64,000 nt of DNA, taken from the NCBI GenBank assembly GCA_019058245.1, contig JAHPZJ010000026.1:1671-65670 (forward strand), read 5' to 3'. The position numbers were made by a program, and so were the translations under genes. The stretch is from Promethearchaeota archaeon (GTDB taxonomy: Archaea > Asgardarchaeota > Lokiarchaeia > Sigyniarchaeales > SOKP01). Position 1 is the first letter of the stretch. Every line of letters begins with the position of its first letter. Shown one piece after another: positions 1 through 9,382 of this stretch. Under the pieces are notes generated by a model, which was given only the letters and a program-made list of their open reading frames with translations, searched no databases and had not been told where the DNA came from.

Positions 1-906
1 CCAAGTGCATATGATAATAGGCCCCTCACATTTGAGGAATGGGAGAGTAAAATAAAGCATATAATTTTTATGAGTGCAACTCCTGGAGAATATGAATTGG
101 AAAAAAGCGAAGGAGTGTATGCCGAACAAATAATTCGACCAACTGGTCTTGTGGATCCGATGGTAGAAATTAGACCGGCTGAAAATCAAATTGACGATTT
201 ATTAGGAGAAATTCGAAAAGTAATACAAAAAAATGGTAGGATTTTAATAACAACTCTCACGAAACGAATGGCAGAAGATATTGCTGAATATTACAATGAA
301 TTAGGTTTGAAAATAACCTATTTACACTCGGAAGTAGATACTGTTGAGAGATTTGAAATCTTACGTCAATTAAGAGATGGGACTTTTGATGTTTTAGTAG
401 GTATCAATCTTTTAAGAGAAGGTTTAGATCTCCCTGAAGTCCAATTAGTCGCTATTTTAGACGCTGATAAATTAGGATTTTTACGTGATACACGTTCTTT
501 AATACAGACTATTGGAAGGGCGTCTAGAAATGTTGAAGGGAAAGCTATATTATATGGGGATAGAATTTCACCTGCAATGAAAGCAGCTATCGATGAAACA
601 GATAGAAGAAGAAATAAACAGGTAAAGTATAATGAAGAACATAATATTACACCTCAAACAATTAAAAAGAATATTTTAAAATCTCTCTCCGAAGAACAAG
701 AATTTAACGAAAGGGAAGTTAAAAGGTTAAAGCAAAATGTAAAAGATAAAATAAAAGAATTAGAAAAACAAGGAGATATTGAAGTTGCTATTCAATATCT
801 TGAGGATAAAATGTTCATGGCAGCAAAAGAACTAAGATTTGAGGATGCTGCTTATCTACGAGATAAAATAAAAGAATTTAAGCAAACATATAAATTACAA
901 GCGTGA
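1..906 (+). CDS. uvrB: UvrB, excinuclease ABC subunit B (3' part; 5' end outside window)
   Basis: The frame is open from base 1 and reads [15 protein letters not shown] before the ATG at 70, which matches the UvrB core just ahead of motif SATPGEYE. The ATG at 70 is therefore internal and the gene enters from the left. Visible parts are the second helicase domain ([34 protein letters not shown]) and a C-terminal UVR motif (around [18 protein letters not shown]) that in the family contacts UvrC. With UvrA, UvrB verifies DNA damage before incision by UvrC. uvrA lies 3.7 kb downstream on the same strand, separated by a small ORF and a glycyl radical enzyme. Bacterial-type Uvr proteins in archaea are generally considered acquired. 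Confidence 0.97.
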   Translation, partial: PSAYDNRPLTFEEWESKIKHIIFMSATPGEYELEKSEGVYAEQIIRPTGLVDPMVEIRPAENQIDDLLGEIRKVIQKNGRILITTLTKRMAEDIAEYYNELGLKITYLHSEVDTVERFEILRQLRDGTFDVLVGINLLREGLDLPEVQLVAILDADKLGFLRDTRSLIQTIGRASRNVEGKAILYGDRISPAMKAAIDETDRRRNKQVKYNEEHNITPQTIKKNILKSLSEEQEFNEREVKRLKQNVKDKIKELEKQGDIEVAIQYLEDKMFMAAKELRFEDAAYLRDKIKEFKQTYKLQA

Positions 907-1202
907 ATAAATTCTTAAATTCTATACCTAAAACTTTGCTAAAAAAATGAAAAAAATAAAAACTAAGATATTCAATACAAAAAAGAACTTATTCTTCATT
1001 AAATAAATGCGATAATCGAGTGTTAATTAACTCAAAAAATTTATATTGGAACTAGAAATTATTCTTCCTATAAGGTTATTTTAATTAACCATAAAAATAA
1101 CTTAAATAATAACTAAAAATACATTTTGGAAATTAACTTTCATTATTAGTTAGTTCAGTAATGAATTATTTCTGAATAAAATGGTAAGAAGGTTGCAAAG
1201 CA

Positions 1203-1430
1203 ATGCCAGATAAATATAATGTTGATATGACATTAAGCGAACTTTTAGAAGATGAAGTTTCGGGGAATTATCTTAGAGAAAAATTAGGAGAACTTCTTAA
1301 TAGTCCTCAAGCGCAGATGGCGATGGGATTTTCATTGCGCCAAATTCAACAATTTGCGGAATCAATGGCTCCTGGTCAATTTCCAGCAGAAAAACTTGAT
1401 GAATTAGATGCTGGATTAAGAGCTCTATAG
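1203..1430 (+). CDS. Small acidic hypothetical protein (75 aa)
   Basis: ATG start and TAG stop; predicted helical throughout and acidic. The pattern LSELLEDE, LGELLNSPQAQMAMG, FSLRQIQQFAESM, LDELDAGLRAL is amphipathic and complete, like a small folded domain rather than random sequence. Composition is noticeably less AT-rich than the flanking DNA, which supports coding. It sits alone between uvrB (296 bp gap) and the uvrA 5' remnant, with T-rich DNA (1480-1494) after it. I do not recognise the family and assign no function. Confidence 0.6.
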   Translation: MPDKYNVDMTLSELLEDEVSGNYLREKLGELLNSPQAQMAMGFSLRQIQQFAESMAPGQFPAEKLDELDAGLRAL

Positions 1431-1479
1431 AAAAATAGTAATTGTAGAAAAAGGATTTAGTGAATTTTAACTTATAAAT

Positions 1480-1494
1480 TATTTATTTTTTTTA
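1480..1494 (+). terminator. T-rich tract after the 75-aa ORF
   Basis: An almost uninterrupted run of T starts 50 nt after the stop codon at 1430. Archaeal RNA polymerase often terminates on such U-rich stretches without a hairpin, so this is a plausible terminator, but T-runs are common in this AT-rich DNA. Confidence 0.3.
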
Positions 1495-1680
1495 CTTATT
1501 GTAGTACTCATTGCTCCCTTTTTAATGGTTTAATATTTTGTAGATTTGTAATATAAATAGAGAATTATCTTTAATACAATGGATCTAAAAAAGAACTCAG
1601 TTAAAAATGAGGTTTTTAGGAATCAGTTAGTTTTAATAACATATTATAGAAACAAAATGATAATAATTCATTAATTAAAT

Positions 1681-1786
1681 ACCTTGCTTCTGAATATTAT
1701 TTTTTTATTGCAAATATCATCAAAAGGTTTTATATTATCTTAGTAAAATTTTTTTGACTTTCTGAATCAAAAAGATATAGTAGAAT
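1681..1786 (+). promoter_or_regulatory. Duplicated copy of the uvrA promoter region
   Basis: This stretch aligns with the region directly upstream of intact uvrA (about 4467-4571). The match is best from 1724 onward (AGGTTTTATATTATC versus AGGTTTTATAATATC, a TATA-like element), then a shared AAATTTTTTTGA and AGAATATGAATGA. Because the duplicated promoter lies just ahead of the glycyl radical enzyme gene, it may now drive that gene. The homology is seen directly; promoter activity is inferred. Confidence 0.6.
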
Positions 1787-1909
1787 ATGAATGAATTCAT
1801 TGTCATTAAGGGTGCTAAAGAGAATAATTTAAAAGATATTGATGTAAAAATACCACGTAATAAGCTTATAGTTGTAACTGGCATTAATTGGAGCGGTTAT
1901 TATAAATAG
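1787..1909 (+). pseudogene. uvrA: Truncated 5' remnant of uvrA (40 codons)
   Basis: The ATG at 1787 opens a 40-codon frame whose first 37 codons match the intact uvrA N-terminus ([20 protein letters not shown] against [20 protein letters not shown]), then it runs into unrelated YYK and TAG at 1907. By my count about 98 of the first 110 nucleotides agree. The break falls inside the Walker A codons: TGINWSG replaces TGISGSG. This is a partial gene duplication, not a functional UvrA. The glycyl radical enzyme starts 43 nt after its stop. Confidence 0.9.
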
Positions 1910-1952
1910 ATTAACAGTGTAATTTAAATAATAAAAAAACTATAATTGAATT

Positions 1953-4382
1953 ATGGTAGTTCAAGATATCAAAATGTCTCCTCTTCAAGGGATTCCATCA
2001 GAGAGGGTTAGAAAAATTAGAGATAATATGTTGTCCCAACCCTTCGAATATGATCTTGAACGAGCCCGATGTTATTCCAGGATTTGGAAACAGATGGAAG
2101 ATGCTCATCCCTACATGAAAAAAGCCAAAGCACTTGAAGAGTTCTTATGCTGTCTTCCTATAAGAATTGATAGTGATGAGCTTCTTGTAGGAGTAAAATC
2201 CAGCAAAATAAGAGCTGATCCTTTTGAAATAGAACTTGGAAGGCATGTTCGAAGTTATGATTTTCTCTTAGATGATTCAATAGATGAAGCAGCTAAAAAT
2301 TATTTCCGTAAACATAATCCTATCCTTAGACGTTATGTTCCTCTTACAGAACAAGAGCTTGACGAATTGAAAAATGATATTATCCCCGTCTGGAAAGGAA
2401 GGACATTAGCTGATCGAAAAGAAGAACTCTGGAAGGAAGCAGGCTTATTTAAGGAGAAAAAGAGTTCTATGGAACGAGCTATAAGTTGGATTAATCCATT
2501 TTATGCCAATATGCAAGGTCATACAATTCCAGGTTATAAACGAGTTCTTAGAATAGGATTTAAAGGAATAGAAAAGAAAGCTACTGAAGAACTTAAAAAA
2601 ATTAAAGAAACTGATAAGGATTACGAAAATCGCAAGACTTTTTATGAATCAATTCTGGTTACTTCTAAAGCTGTTTGTGATTACTCCAATCGATATGCAG
2701 ATCTCGCAATGGAATTGGCTGAAACCGCATCAGAAACAAGAAAGGCAGAACTTTTAGAAATTGCTGAACGTACAAGACAAGTACCTGCCCTCCCACCAAG
2801 AACATTCATGGAAGCACTTCAATCAATATGGATGACGAATGTTGTTATGGAAATGAGCTATGGTGATGGCAATATTTTTTCTCAAGGTCGAGTAGACCAA
2901 TATCTTTATCCTTATTATGTAGTTGATTTAGCTGAAGGACGCATTACTTACGAAGAGGCTTTAGAGTCAATTGAGGAATATTTAGTGAAACTTGCTTCAG
3001 TCGTTATAGCAGGACAGAACAATATTACGATTGGGGGATTAGATAAGGATGGAAATGACGCCACAAATGATATATCATATATGTTTCTTGAAGCTGTTGC
3101 AAATGTAAAAAGTTTATTGAATACAATATCGATACGGATTTCTTCCAACACACCCCGCGATTTTGTGAAAAGAACTATTGAAGCTTTTAGATATACCGGC
3201 GGAATGGGCATTCATAATGATGAAATCTTAGTACCACAGCTTCAAGAAGATGGTTATTCACTAGAACATGCCCGAGATTACTCACTCGTAGGGTGTGTAG
3301 AACCTCATGGTACAGGTTTTGATTTTTCATACACTGCAGGTAATGGTGTTCGATTGTCAGTCGTTTTACATATGGCTTTAAATGAAGGACGAATTCTTAT
3401 AGCAGGTAACCGTCAATTTGGAGCAAAAACGCCTGATCCAAAAACTTTTAAAACTTTCGAAGATGTGAAAAAAGCTTTTGTAGATCAGCTTTCCTTTGGA
3501 GTAGATTTAGTTGTGAAAAAGGCAGAGTTAAAAGATCAAGCCTTTGCAGAATTTTTTCCTTCCCCTTTGCTTTCATCTACAATAGAGGGATGTTTAGAGA
3601 GTGGAAAAGATGTAACTCGAAATGGAGCGCGCTATAATAACAATCCTATTGGTTGTCAAGCATTAGGAACCGTAACCAATTCATTAGCAGCAATTCGCTG
3701 GGCAGTATTCGAAGAAAAATTATTAACAATGGAAGAATTAGTTACGCATCTTAATAATAATTTCAAGGGAGCAGATAAACTTAAAGAACTTTTAAGAAAT
3801 AAGGCTCCAAAATACGGTAATGGTGATGAACGGACAGACGAACTTGCAATATGGGTTGCGAATACTTTATGTGATATTGTGAGAAAATATCCTGCTAGAG
3901 GTGGTGCTGGTATTTATCGCACATATTTTGTATCTTCAGGACTTAATATTCTTGAGGGTAAAATGTTAGGAGCGACTCCCGATGGAAGATTATCTGGTGA
4001 AGCTGTTTCTAATGGCATATCTCCTGCAAATGGAACAGAGAAAAATGGGCTTACTATGACGCTCCGATCAGTAGCTCTAGCAACAAAAGATGCTCTTCTA
4101 ACCGGTGGAGCATCAATGAACATAAGAATCAATCCTAGTTTATTAGAAACAGATGAGGGCTTAGATAAATTAACTTCTATTGTAGAAGCTTATTTAGAAT
4201 TAGGAGGAAGGGAACTTCAGATTAATCCTGTAAGTTCAGAAACATTAAGAGACGCACAAGCTCATCCCGAAAAATATTCTGACTTATCAGTTAAGGTAAC
4301 AGGTTATTCTGCACGTTTTATAGAAATTGGTAGGAGTCTTCAAAATGACATCATAACCCGTACGGTATTTAACGAATTATAA
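1953..4382 (+). CDS. Glycyl radical enzyme, PflD / dehydratase-lyase type
   Basis: A full-length (809 aa) member of the pyruvate-formate-lyase-like superfamily. It has the active-site loop SLVGCVEPHG with the thiyl cysteine at residue 448 and a glutamate at 450, and a C-terminal glycyl radical loop VTGYSARF with the radical glycine at 784. The Cys-x-Glu pattern is typical of the diol dehydratase/choline lyase branch rather than true PFL, which has adjacent cysteines; the substrate cannot be read from sequence alone. Such enzymes are oxygen-sensitive and need a radical-SAM activase, but none lies next to it. It sits between a uvrA 5' remnant and intact uvrA, and its codons look somewhat richer in G+C than its neighbours, consistent with insertion or transfer. 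Confidence 0.93.
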   Translation: MVVQDIKMSPLQGIPSERVRKIRDNMLSQPFEYDLERARCYSRIWKQMEDAHPYMKKAKALEEFLCCLPIRIDSDELLVGVKSSKIRADPFEIELGRHVRSYDFLLDDSIDEAAKNYFRKHNPILRRYVPLTEQELDELKNDIIPVWKGRTLADRKEELWKEAGLFKEKKSSMERAISWINPFYANMQGHTIPGYKRVLRIGFKGIEKKATEELKKIKETDKDYENRKTFYESILVTSKAVCDYSNRYADLAMELAETASETRKAELLEIAERTRQVPALPPRTFMEALQSIWMTNVVMEMSYGDGNIFSQGRVDQYLYPYYVVDLAEGRITYEEALESIEEYLVKLASVVIAGQNNITIGGLDKDGNDATNDISYMFLEAVANVKSLLNTISIRISSNTPRDFVKRTIEAFRYTGGMGIHNDEILVPQLQEDGYSLEHARDYSLVGCVEPHGTGFDFSYTAGNGVRLSVVLHMALNEGRILIAGNRQFGAKTPDPKTFKTFEDVKKAFVDQLSFGVDLVVKKAELKDQAFAEFFPSPLLSSTIEGCLESGKDVTRNGARYNNNPIGCQALGTVTNSLAAIRWAVFEEKLLTMEELVTHLNNNFKGADKLKELLRNKAPKYGNGDERTDELAIWVANTLCDIVRKYPARGGAGIYRTYFVSSGLNILEGKMLGATPDGRLSGEAVSNGISPANGTEKNGLTMTLRSVALATKDALLTGGASMNIRINPSLLETDEGLDKLTSIVEAYLELGGRELQINPVSSETLRDAQAHPEKYSDLSVKVTGYSARFIEIGRSLQNDIITRTVFNEL

Positions 4383-4390
4383 AATTACTA

Positions 4391-4411
4391 TTTATTATTT
4401 TTATTTTTTTA
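4391..4411 (+). terminator. T-rich tract after the glycyl radical enzyme
   Basis: A T-rich run interrupted by single A residues begins about 9 nt after the stop codon, before the uvrA promoter region. Plausible U-tract terminator; no hairpin seen. Confidence 0.35.
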
Positions 4412-4466
4412 TACAGACAATTTTTTCGCAGTTTTAGGATTAAGATTAAAAATTCATAAATTACTT

Positions 4467-4571
4467 ACTCCGATTCTGTATTTTTTTTTTAATTGTTTAT
4501 ATCAGTATAAGGTTTTATAATATCGTAGAAAAATTTTTTTGATTTCCGGAATTAAAAAGAAATAGCAGAAT
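4467..4571 (+). promoter_or_regulatory. uvrA promoter region (parent of the copy at 1681-1786)
   Basis: The 189-bp gap upstream of uvrA contains AGGTTTTATAATATC at 4509-4523, a TATA-like element about 50 nt before the ATG. This region and the first 110 nt of uvrA are repeated at 1681-1896. Conservation of the upstream part in both copies marks the extent of the duplicated block. Confidence 0.5.
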
Positions 4572-7439
4572 ATGAATGATTTTATTGTCATTAAAGGTGC
4601 CAGAGAGAACAATTTAAAAGATATAGATGTAAAAATACCACGTAATAAGCTTGTGGTGGTAACTGGCATTAGTGGGAGCGGAAAAAGTTCCCTCGCAATG
4701 AATACATTATATGCAGAAGGACAAAGAAGATTCTTAGAGTCATTATCAAGTTACGCTAGGCAATTCTTAGGAGAGATGGATAAACCCGATGTAGATTCAA
4801 TAGAAGGATTATCTCCAGCAATTGCAATTGAGCAAAAATCACTCTCGAAAAATCCACGAAGTACAGTTGGGACAGTTACTGAAATCTATGATTATTATAG
4901 ATTACTATATGCTAATATTGGTATCCCTCATTGTCCGAATTGTGGAAAAGAAATAAAACCCCAAACACCACAGCAAATTATTCAACAAATCTTAGGAACG
5001 ATAGAAGAAAATCAAAAATTTATTGTTAAATCTCCAGTTATTAGAGATAGAAAAGGAGAATACAAAGATCTTTTACAAGATTTAAAAAAGCAAGGATATG
5101 TTAGAGTAGAAATTGATGGGATACAATATACATTGGATGAAGATATCTCTATGGAAAAGAATGTTAAGCACAATATAAATGTTATTATTGACAGATTAGT
5201 AATGCGAAAAGATATCAGAACAAGACTAGCTGATTCTATTGAAACAGCATTAGAACTATCAGAAGGCTTAGTAATTGTTGAAATTGTGGGAAAAATGGAA
5301 CAAATTTATTCTGAACATCTTGCTTGTATTGATTGTGGAATTTCATTTCCTCCAATAGACCATAAAATGTTTTCTTTTAATATCCCTCACGGAAGTTGTA
5401 AATATTGTAGTGGTTTAGGTAATGTTATGGAATTTGACTATGGTTTATTATTAGGAAATGACTTAGATGTTCCACTACAAGAGACTCCGATTAGAGATAT
5501 TCCTGGTTTTGGATCTGAAAATGGATATTCTTGGCAAACTATAGTACAAGTTGCGAAACACTATGGATTCGATACTAAGCATACTCCAATTAAAGATATT
5601 GATTCAAAAAAACTCCATAAAGTTTTGTTTGGAACAGAAAATGAATCAATTGATTTTCATTTTGTAAGTGATAATACTGAATTTAAAAATAATAATGGAG
5701 AATTTAAATCTTCCTGGCAAGTTGTAAGACCATTTGAGGGAATAATTCCAATTCTTCACAGAAGATATATGGAAACCCGTTCAGAATGGGCTCGTGATGT
5801 CTATGAAAGTTTTATGAAGAGGATAGATTGTCCTCAATGCAAAGGTAAAAGGTTAAAACCTGAGAGTTTGGCTATAACGATCAAGAATCTTAATATTGCT
5901 GATTTATCTAACCTAGCTGTAAAGGAATCCTTAAAATTCTTCAATGAATTACAATTAAATGAAACTGAAAGGATAATAGTTAAAGAAGTATTAAAAGAAA
6001 TATTAGATAGACTATCTTTTCTTGAAAATGTGGGGTTAGACTACATAACTCTAAACCGTCGTTCAGATACACTATCTGTAGGGGAAGCTGAAAGGATAAG
6101 ATTGGCGACTCAATTAGGTTCTAGCTTAGTAGGGGTTCTATATGTATTAGATGAACCAAGTATAGGATTACATCAAAGAGATATCTCACGTCTCATTAAA
6201 ATGCTAAAAAAATTAAGAGATTTAGGAAATACAGTTATAGTGGTGGAACATGATGAGGCAATAATACGTAGTGCAGATCACATAATTGATTTAGGGCCAT
6301 TAGCGGGTGAAAGAGGGGGCGAAATAGTAGCTGAAGGCCCTATAGAAACCATAGTTAATTCAGATAGTTTAACGGGAGAATATTTGTCAGGGAAAAAGAG
6401 AATTGAAATTCCAGAGGTTAGACGTGAAATTAATCAAGACATTATTGAAATAAAAGGAGCCAAAGAAAATAATTTAAAAGGTATTAATGTAAAAATTCCT
6501 TTAGGAATATTTACTTGTATTACTGGAGTTTCTGGAGCGGGAAAAACAAGTCTTATTATTGATTGTCTATATAAAGGGCTTCATAATATAATAAACACTC
6601 GAAGTTCTAAACTAAATCAAGGAAAATTTGATAAAATAATAGGATATGAAAAAATAGATAAAATTATAAATATTGACCAATCTCCCATAGGAAGAACTCC
6701 AAGATCAGTACCTGCTACTTATACAAAAGCATTAGATTATATTAGAGAAATTTTTGCTGGTTTGCCAGAATCTAGAGAAAGAGGTTATAAGAAGGGAAGA
6801 TTTAGTTTCAATACAAAGGATGGACATTGTAAAAAGTGTAAGGGTACAGGCTATATTTTGAAAGAAATGTATTTCCTACCTGATGTGTATATCAAATGTG
6901 ATTTATGTAAAGGTAAAAGATATAATGCTGAAACATTAGACATAAAATATCGCGGAAAATCAATCTTTGATGTATTAAAGATGACTTTTCATCAAGCTTT
7001 AGAATTCTTTGAAAGTTTTCCGAATTTAAGGAGAACGATTAAAACTGTAGTAGACGTTGGATTAGGTTACTTAGAATTAGGTCAATCTTCGACAACACTT
7101 AGTGGTGGTGAATCACAAAGATTAAAAATTGCGAGAGAATTGAGAAAAATGAGTACTGGAAACACATTGTATATTTTAGATGAGCCAACAACTGGTCTCA
7201 GTTCTTTTGATATTAATTATTTATTAAAAGTACTTCAAAAGTTAGTTGATATAGGAAATACTGTAATCATTATTGAACATAATATGGATATTGTAAAGTC
7301 TGTTGATTATATTATTGATCTTGGTCCAGAAGGTGGTGAAAAAGGAGGCAATATTGTAGCTCAAGGCTATCCTGAGAATATAATTAAGAATAATAAGTCG
7401 TATACTGCTCAATATTTAAAACCATATCTGAAATCTTAA
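4572..7439 (+). CDS. uvrA: UvrA, excinuclease ABC subunit A
   Basis: 955 aa, normal length for UvrA. Two ABC ATPase halves are visible: first Walker A GISGSGKSS at residues 32-40 with signature LSVGEAERIRLA, and a second Walker A GVSGAGKTS with LSGGESQRLKIA and LYILDEPTTGL. Zinc-binding cysteine pairs occur as CPNCGKE, CIDCG/CKYCSGLG and CKKCKGTGY/CDLCKGKRYN. UvrA dimers locate damage and load UvrB. The order uvrB ... uvrA on one strand suggests a former operon now interrupted by the inserted block. A hairpin plus T-run follows the stop. Confidence 0.98.
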   Translation: MNDFIVIKGARENNLKDIDVKIPRNKLVVVTGISGSGKSSLAMNTLYAEGQRRFLESLSSYARQFLGEMDKPDVDSIEGLSPAIAIEQKSLSKNPRSTVGTVTEIYDYYRLLYANIGIPHCPNCGKEIKPQTPQQIIQQILGTIEENQKFIVKSPVIRDRKGEYKDLLQDLKKQGYVRVEIDGIQYTLDEDISMEKNVKHNINVIIDRLVMRKDIRTRLADSIETALELSEGLVIVEIVGKMEQIYSEHLACIDCGISFPPIDHKMFSFNIPHGSCKYCSGLGNVMEFDYGLLLGNDLDVPLQETPIRDIPGFGSENGYSWQTIVQVAKHYGFDTKHTPIKDIDSKKLHKVLFGTENESIDFHFVSDNTEFKNNNGEFKSSWQVVRPFEGIIPILHRRYMETRSEWARDVYESFMKRIDCPQCKGKRLKPESLAITIKNLNIADLSNLAVKESLKFFNELQLNETERIIVKEVLKEILDRLSFLENVGLDYITLNRRSDTLSVGEAERIRLATQLGSSLVGVLYVLDEPSIGLHQRDISRLIKMLKKLRDLGNTVIVVEHDEAIIRSADHIIDLGPLAGERGGEIVAEGPIETIVNSDSLTGEYLSGKKRIEIPEVRREINQDIIEIKGAKENNLKGINVKIPLGIFTCITGVSGAGKTSLIIDCLYKGLHNIINTRSSKLNQGKFDKIIGYEKIDKIINIDQSPIGRTPRSVPATYTKALDYIREIFAGLPESRERGYKKGRFSFNTKDGHCKKCKGTGYILKEMYFLPDVYIKCDLCKGKRYNAETLDIKYRGKSIFDVLKMTFHQALEFFESFPNLRRTIKTVVDVGLGYLELGQSSTTLSGGESQRLKIARELRKMSTGNTLYILDEPTTGLSSFDINYLLKVLQKLVDIGNTVIIIEHNMDIVKSVDYIIDLGPEGGEKGGNIVAQGYPENIIKNNKSYTAQYLKPYLKS

Positions 7440-7445
7440 TGACTT

Positions 7446-7470
7446 AAGATTTTTCCTTAAAAATCTTTTT
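7446..7470 (+). terminator. Hairpin plus T-run terminator after uvrA
   Basis: AAGATTTTT (7446-7454) and AAAAATCTT (7459-7467) form a perfect 9-bp stem with loop CCTT, followed by further T. It begins 7 nt after the uvrA stop. This resembles a bacterial-type intrinsic terminator. Confidence 0.6.
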
Positions 7471-7568
7471 AAGGCTTAAAGCAAAATTCTAAACCTATGG
7501 TAAATTAATTTATACTGTAAGTATTGTTAAATTATTATAAATATATTGTTTGAGATTCGTGGCAGAAA

Positions 7569-9374
7569 ATGACAGAAGCTAATAATAAGATAATTAGAGC
7601 TCCGATTGTTTGTATTCTTGGTCATATTGATCATGGAAAAACTACTATACTAGATTATATCAGAGGTACTATGGTTCAACAAAGAGAAGCAGCAGGAATT
7701 ACACAACATATTGGCGCTTCATATTTTCCAACAGAAGATATAAAAGAATTTTTAAGAAAATCAAAACAAGAATTTGCTGAAAAAGAAATTAATCTTCCAG
7801 GAATATTAGTTGTAGATACACCAGGGCATGCCGCCTTTCTAAATCTACGAAGAAGAGGAGGTGCTGTTGCAGATATTGCAATTTTAGTTATAGATGTTAC
7901 TGCTGGAACAATGCCAATAACATGGGAATCAGTACGGATTTTAAGAGAGAGAAAAACACCTTTTGTTATTGCTGCTAATAAAATAGATAGAATATCTGGA
8001 TGGAAGTCAAAAAAGGATGCTGATTTTCTCGATACCTATAACTCTCAAAAACCACATGTAAAAGACTTTTTGGATGAGAAAATTTTAGGTATTATAGGTA
8101 ATTTCTTAGAGGAGGGATTTAAGGGAATAGATCGCTATGATAAAATAAAAGATTTTACTAAGAAAATAGCGATTGTACCTACAAGTGGAAAAACTGGAGA
8201 AGGTATTTCGACGCTTTTAATGATTTTAATGGGGTTAGTACAACAATATCTAACTGCAAATCTCCAATTTTCTGAAGGATCAGCTAAAGGAGTTGTATTA
8301 GAAGTTAAAAAAGAGAAAGGTCAAGGAAAAACAATGGATGTTCTTATTTATGATGGTATTATTAATAAAGGAGATGAATTTATTGTTGGGGGATTAGAAA
8401 AACCCATTAAATCTAAAGTAAGAGCTTTATTAACTCCAAAACCTTTAGATGAAATTCGAGATCCAAGACAAAAATTTGATTCTGTTGACTTTATTAGTGC
8501 AGCAGCTGGTATTAAAATCCTTTCCCCAAATATCGATGATGTTGTAGCAGGCTCTCCATTTAGAGGTATAAAAGATTCTTCCGAAGAGGAAACTATATAT
8601 AAAGAAATAGAGTCTGAAGTGGAAAGTATTAGGATAAAAACTGATAAAGCAGGAGTGGTTTTAAAAGCTGATACTTTGGGTTCACTTGAAGCATTGGAAA
8701 ATCATTTTACAAAAAATGGAGTGAAGATAAGCATTGCTGATGTAGGACCAATTAAAAAAGAAGACATCATTAATGCAAATATAGTCAAAGAATTAGATCC
8801 ATATTCTGCAACAGTTTTGGGATTTAATGTTCCAATATTACCTGAAGCTAATGAACAAGCCATTAAAGATAATATACGGATCTTCACGAATAATGTTATA
8901 TATCGCCTATTAGAAGAATATATAGAATATGCAGAAATAAGAAAAGCTGAAGACACTGCAAAAGGTTTAAGTGAACTCATCTTGCCTGCTAAAATTAAAA
9001 TGCTTCCTGAATTTATATTTAGAAATTCAGATCCCGCTGTTTTTGGTGTTTATGTAGAAGCTGGGACTTTATACCCAAAAGTCCAGTTAATTACTGATAA
9101 AGGTAAAAGAGCTAGGAGAATTCATCAAATTCAAGATAAAGGACAAACACTCGAAAAAGCTCCGAAGGATTCAGAGGTTGCGATTTCTATTCGAGGTATT
9201 GAAATTGGGCGAGATCTTGAAAAGGATGAAACATTATTTGTTAACATCCCAGAATCTCATGTTAGACAATTAATGGGAAAATTTATTGATGAATTAACCA
9301 CAGATCAAAAACAAGCTTTAAGAGAATTCATCCTTTTAATGCGTAAGGTCAATCATCCATGGTGGGGGATGTAA
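7569..9374 (+). CDS. infB: Translation initiation factor aIF5B (IF-2 type)
   Basis: A 601-aa GTPase with G1 GHIDHGKTT at 18-26, G3 DTPGH at 83-87 and G4 NKID at 137-140, then the beta-barrel and the long C-terminal IF2 domains (VVLKADTLGSLEAL, and the tail IRGIEIGRDLEKDE). The length and the lack of a long N-terminal region match archaeal aIF5B, which promotes ribosomal subunit joining and positions initiator tRNA. The second base of the first motif (GHID rather than GHVD) is a conservative change. The CCA-adding enzyme follows 8 nt after the stop, so the two are probably co-transcribed. Confidence 0.97.
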   Translation: MTEANNKIIRAPIVCILGHIDHGKTTILDYIRGTMVQQREAAGITQHIGASYFPTEDIKEFLRKSKQEFAEKEINLPGILVVDTPGHAAFLNLRRRGGAVADIAILVIDVTAGTMPITWESVRILRERKTPFVIAANKIDRISGWKSKKDADFLDTYNSQKPHVKDFLDEKILGIIGNFLEEGFKGIDRYDKIKDFTKKIAIVPTSGKTGEGISTLLMILMGLVQQYLTANLQFSEGSAKGVVLEVKKEKGQGKTMDVLIYDGIINKGDEFIVGGLEKPIKSKVRALLTPKPLDEIRDPRQKFDSVDFISAAAGIKILSPNIDDVVAGSPFRGIKDSSEEETIYKEIESEVESIRIKTDKAGVVLKADTLGSLEALENHFTKNGVKISIADVGPIKKEDIINANIVKELDPYSATVLGFNVPILPEANEQAIKDNIRIFTNNVIYRLLEEYIEYAEIRKAEDTAKGLSELILPAKIKMLPEFIFRNSDPAVFGVYVEAGTLYPKVQLITDKGKRARRIHQIQDKGQTLEKAPKDSEVAISIRGIEIGRDLEKDETLFVNIPESHVRQLMGKFIDELTTDQKQALREFILLMRKVNHPWWGM

Positions 9375-9382
9375 TTAACTAA

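Noticed and set aside
2948..3211. Open frame on the minus strand inside the glycyl radical enzyme
   Set aside because: Lies fully inside a strongly supported gene and shows no motif; a shadow frame. The same holds for 3914-4132, 8702-8980, 12135-12323, 14843-15028, 20300-20542, 27669-28022, 30037-30309, 46521-46787 and 56786-57163.
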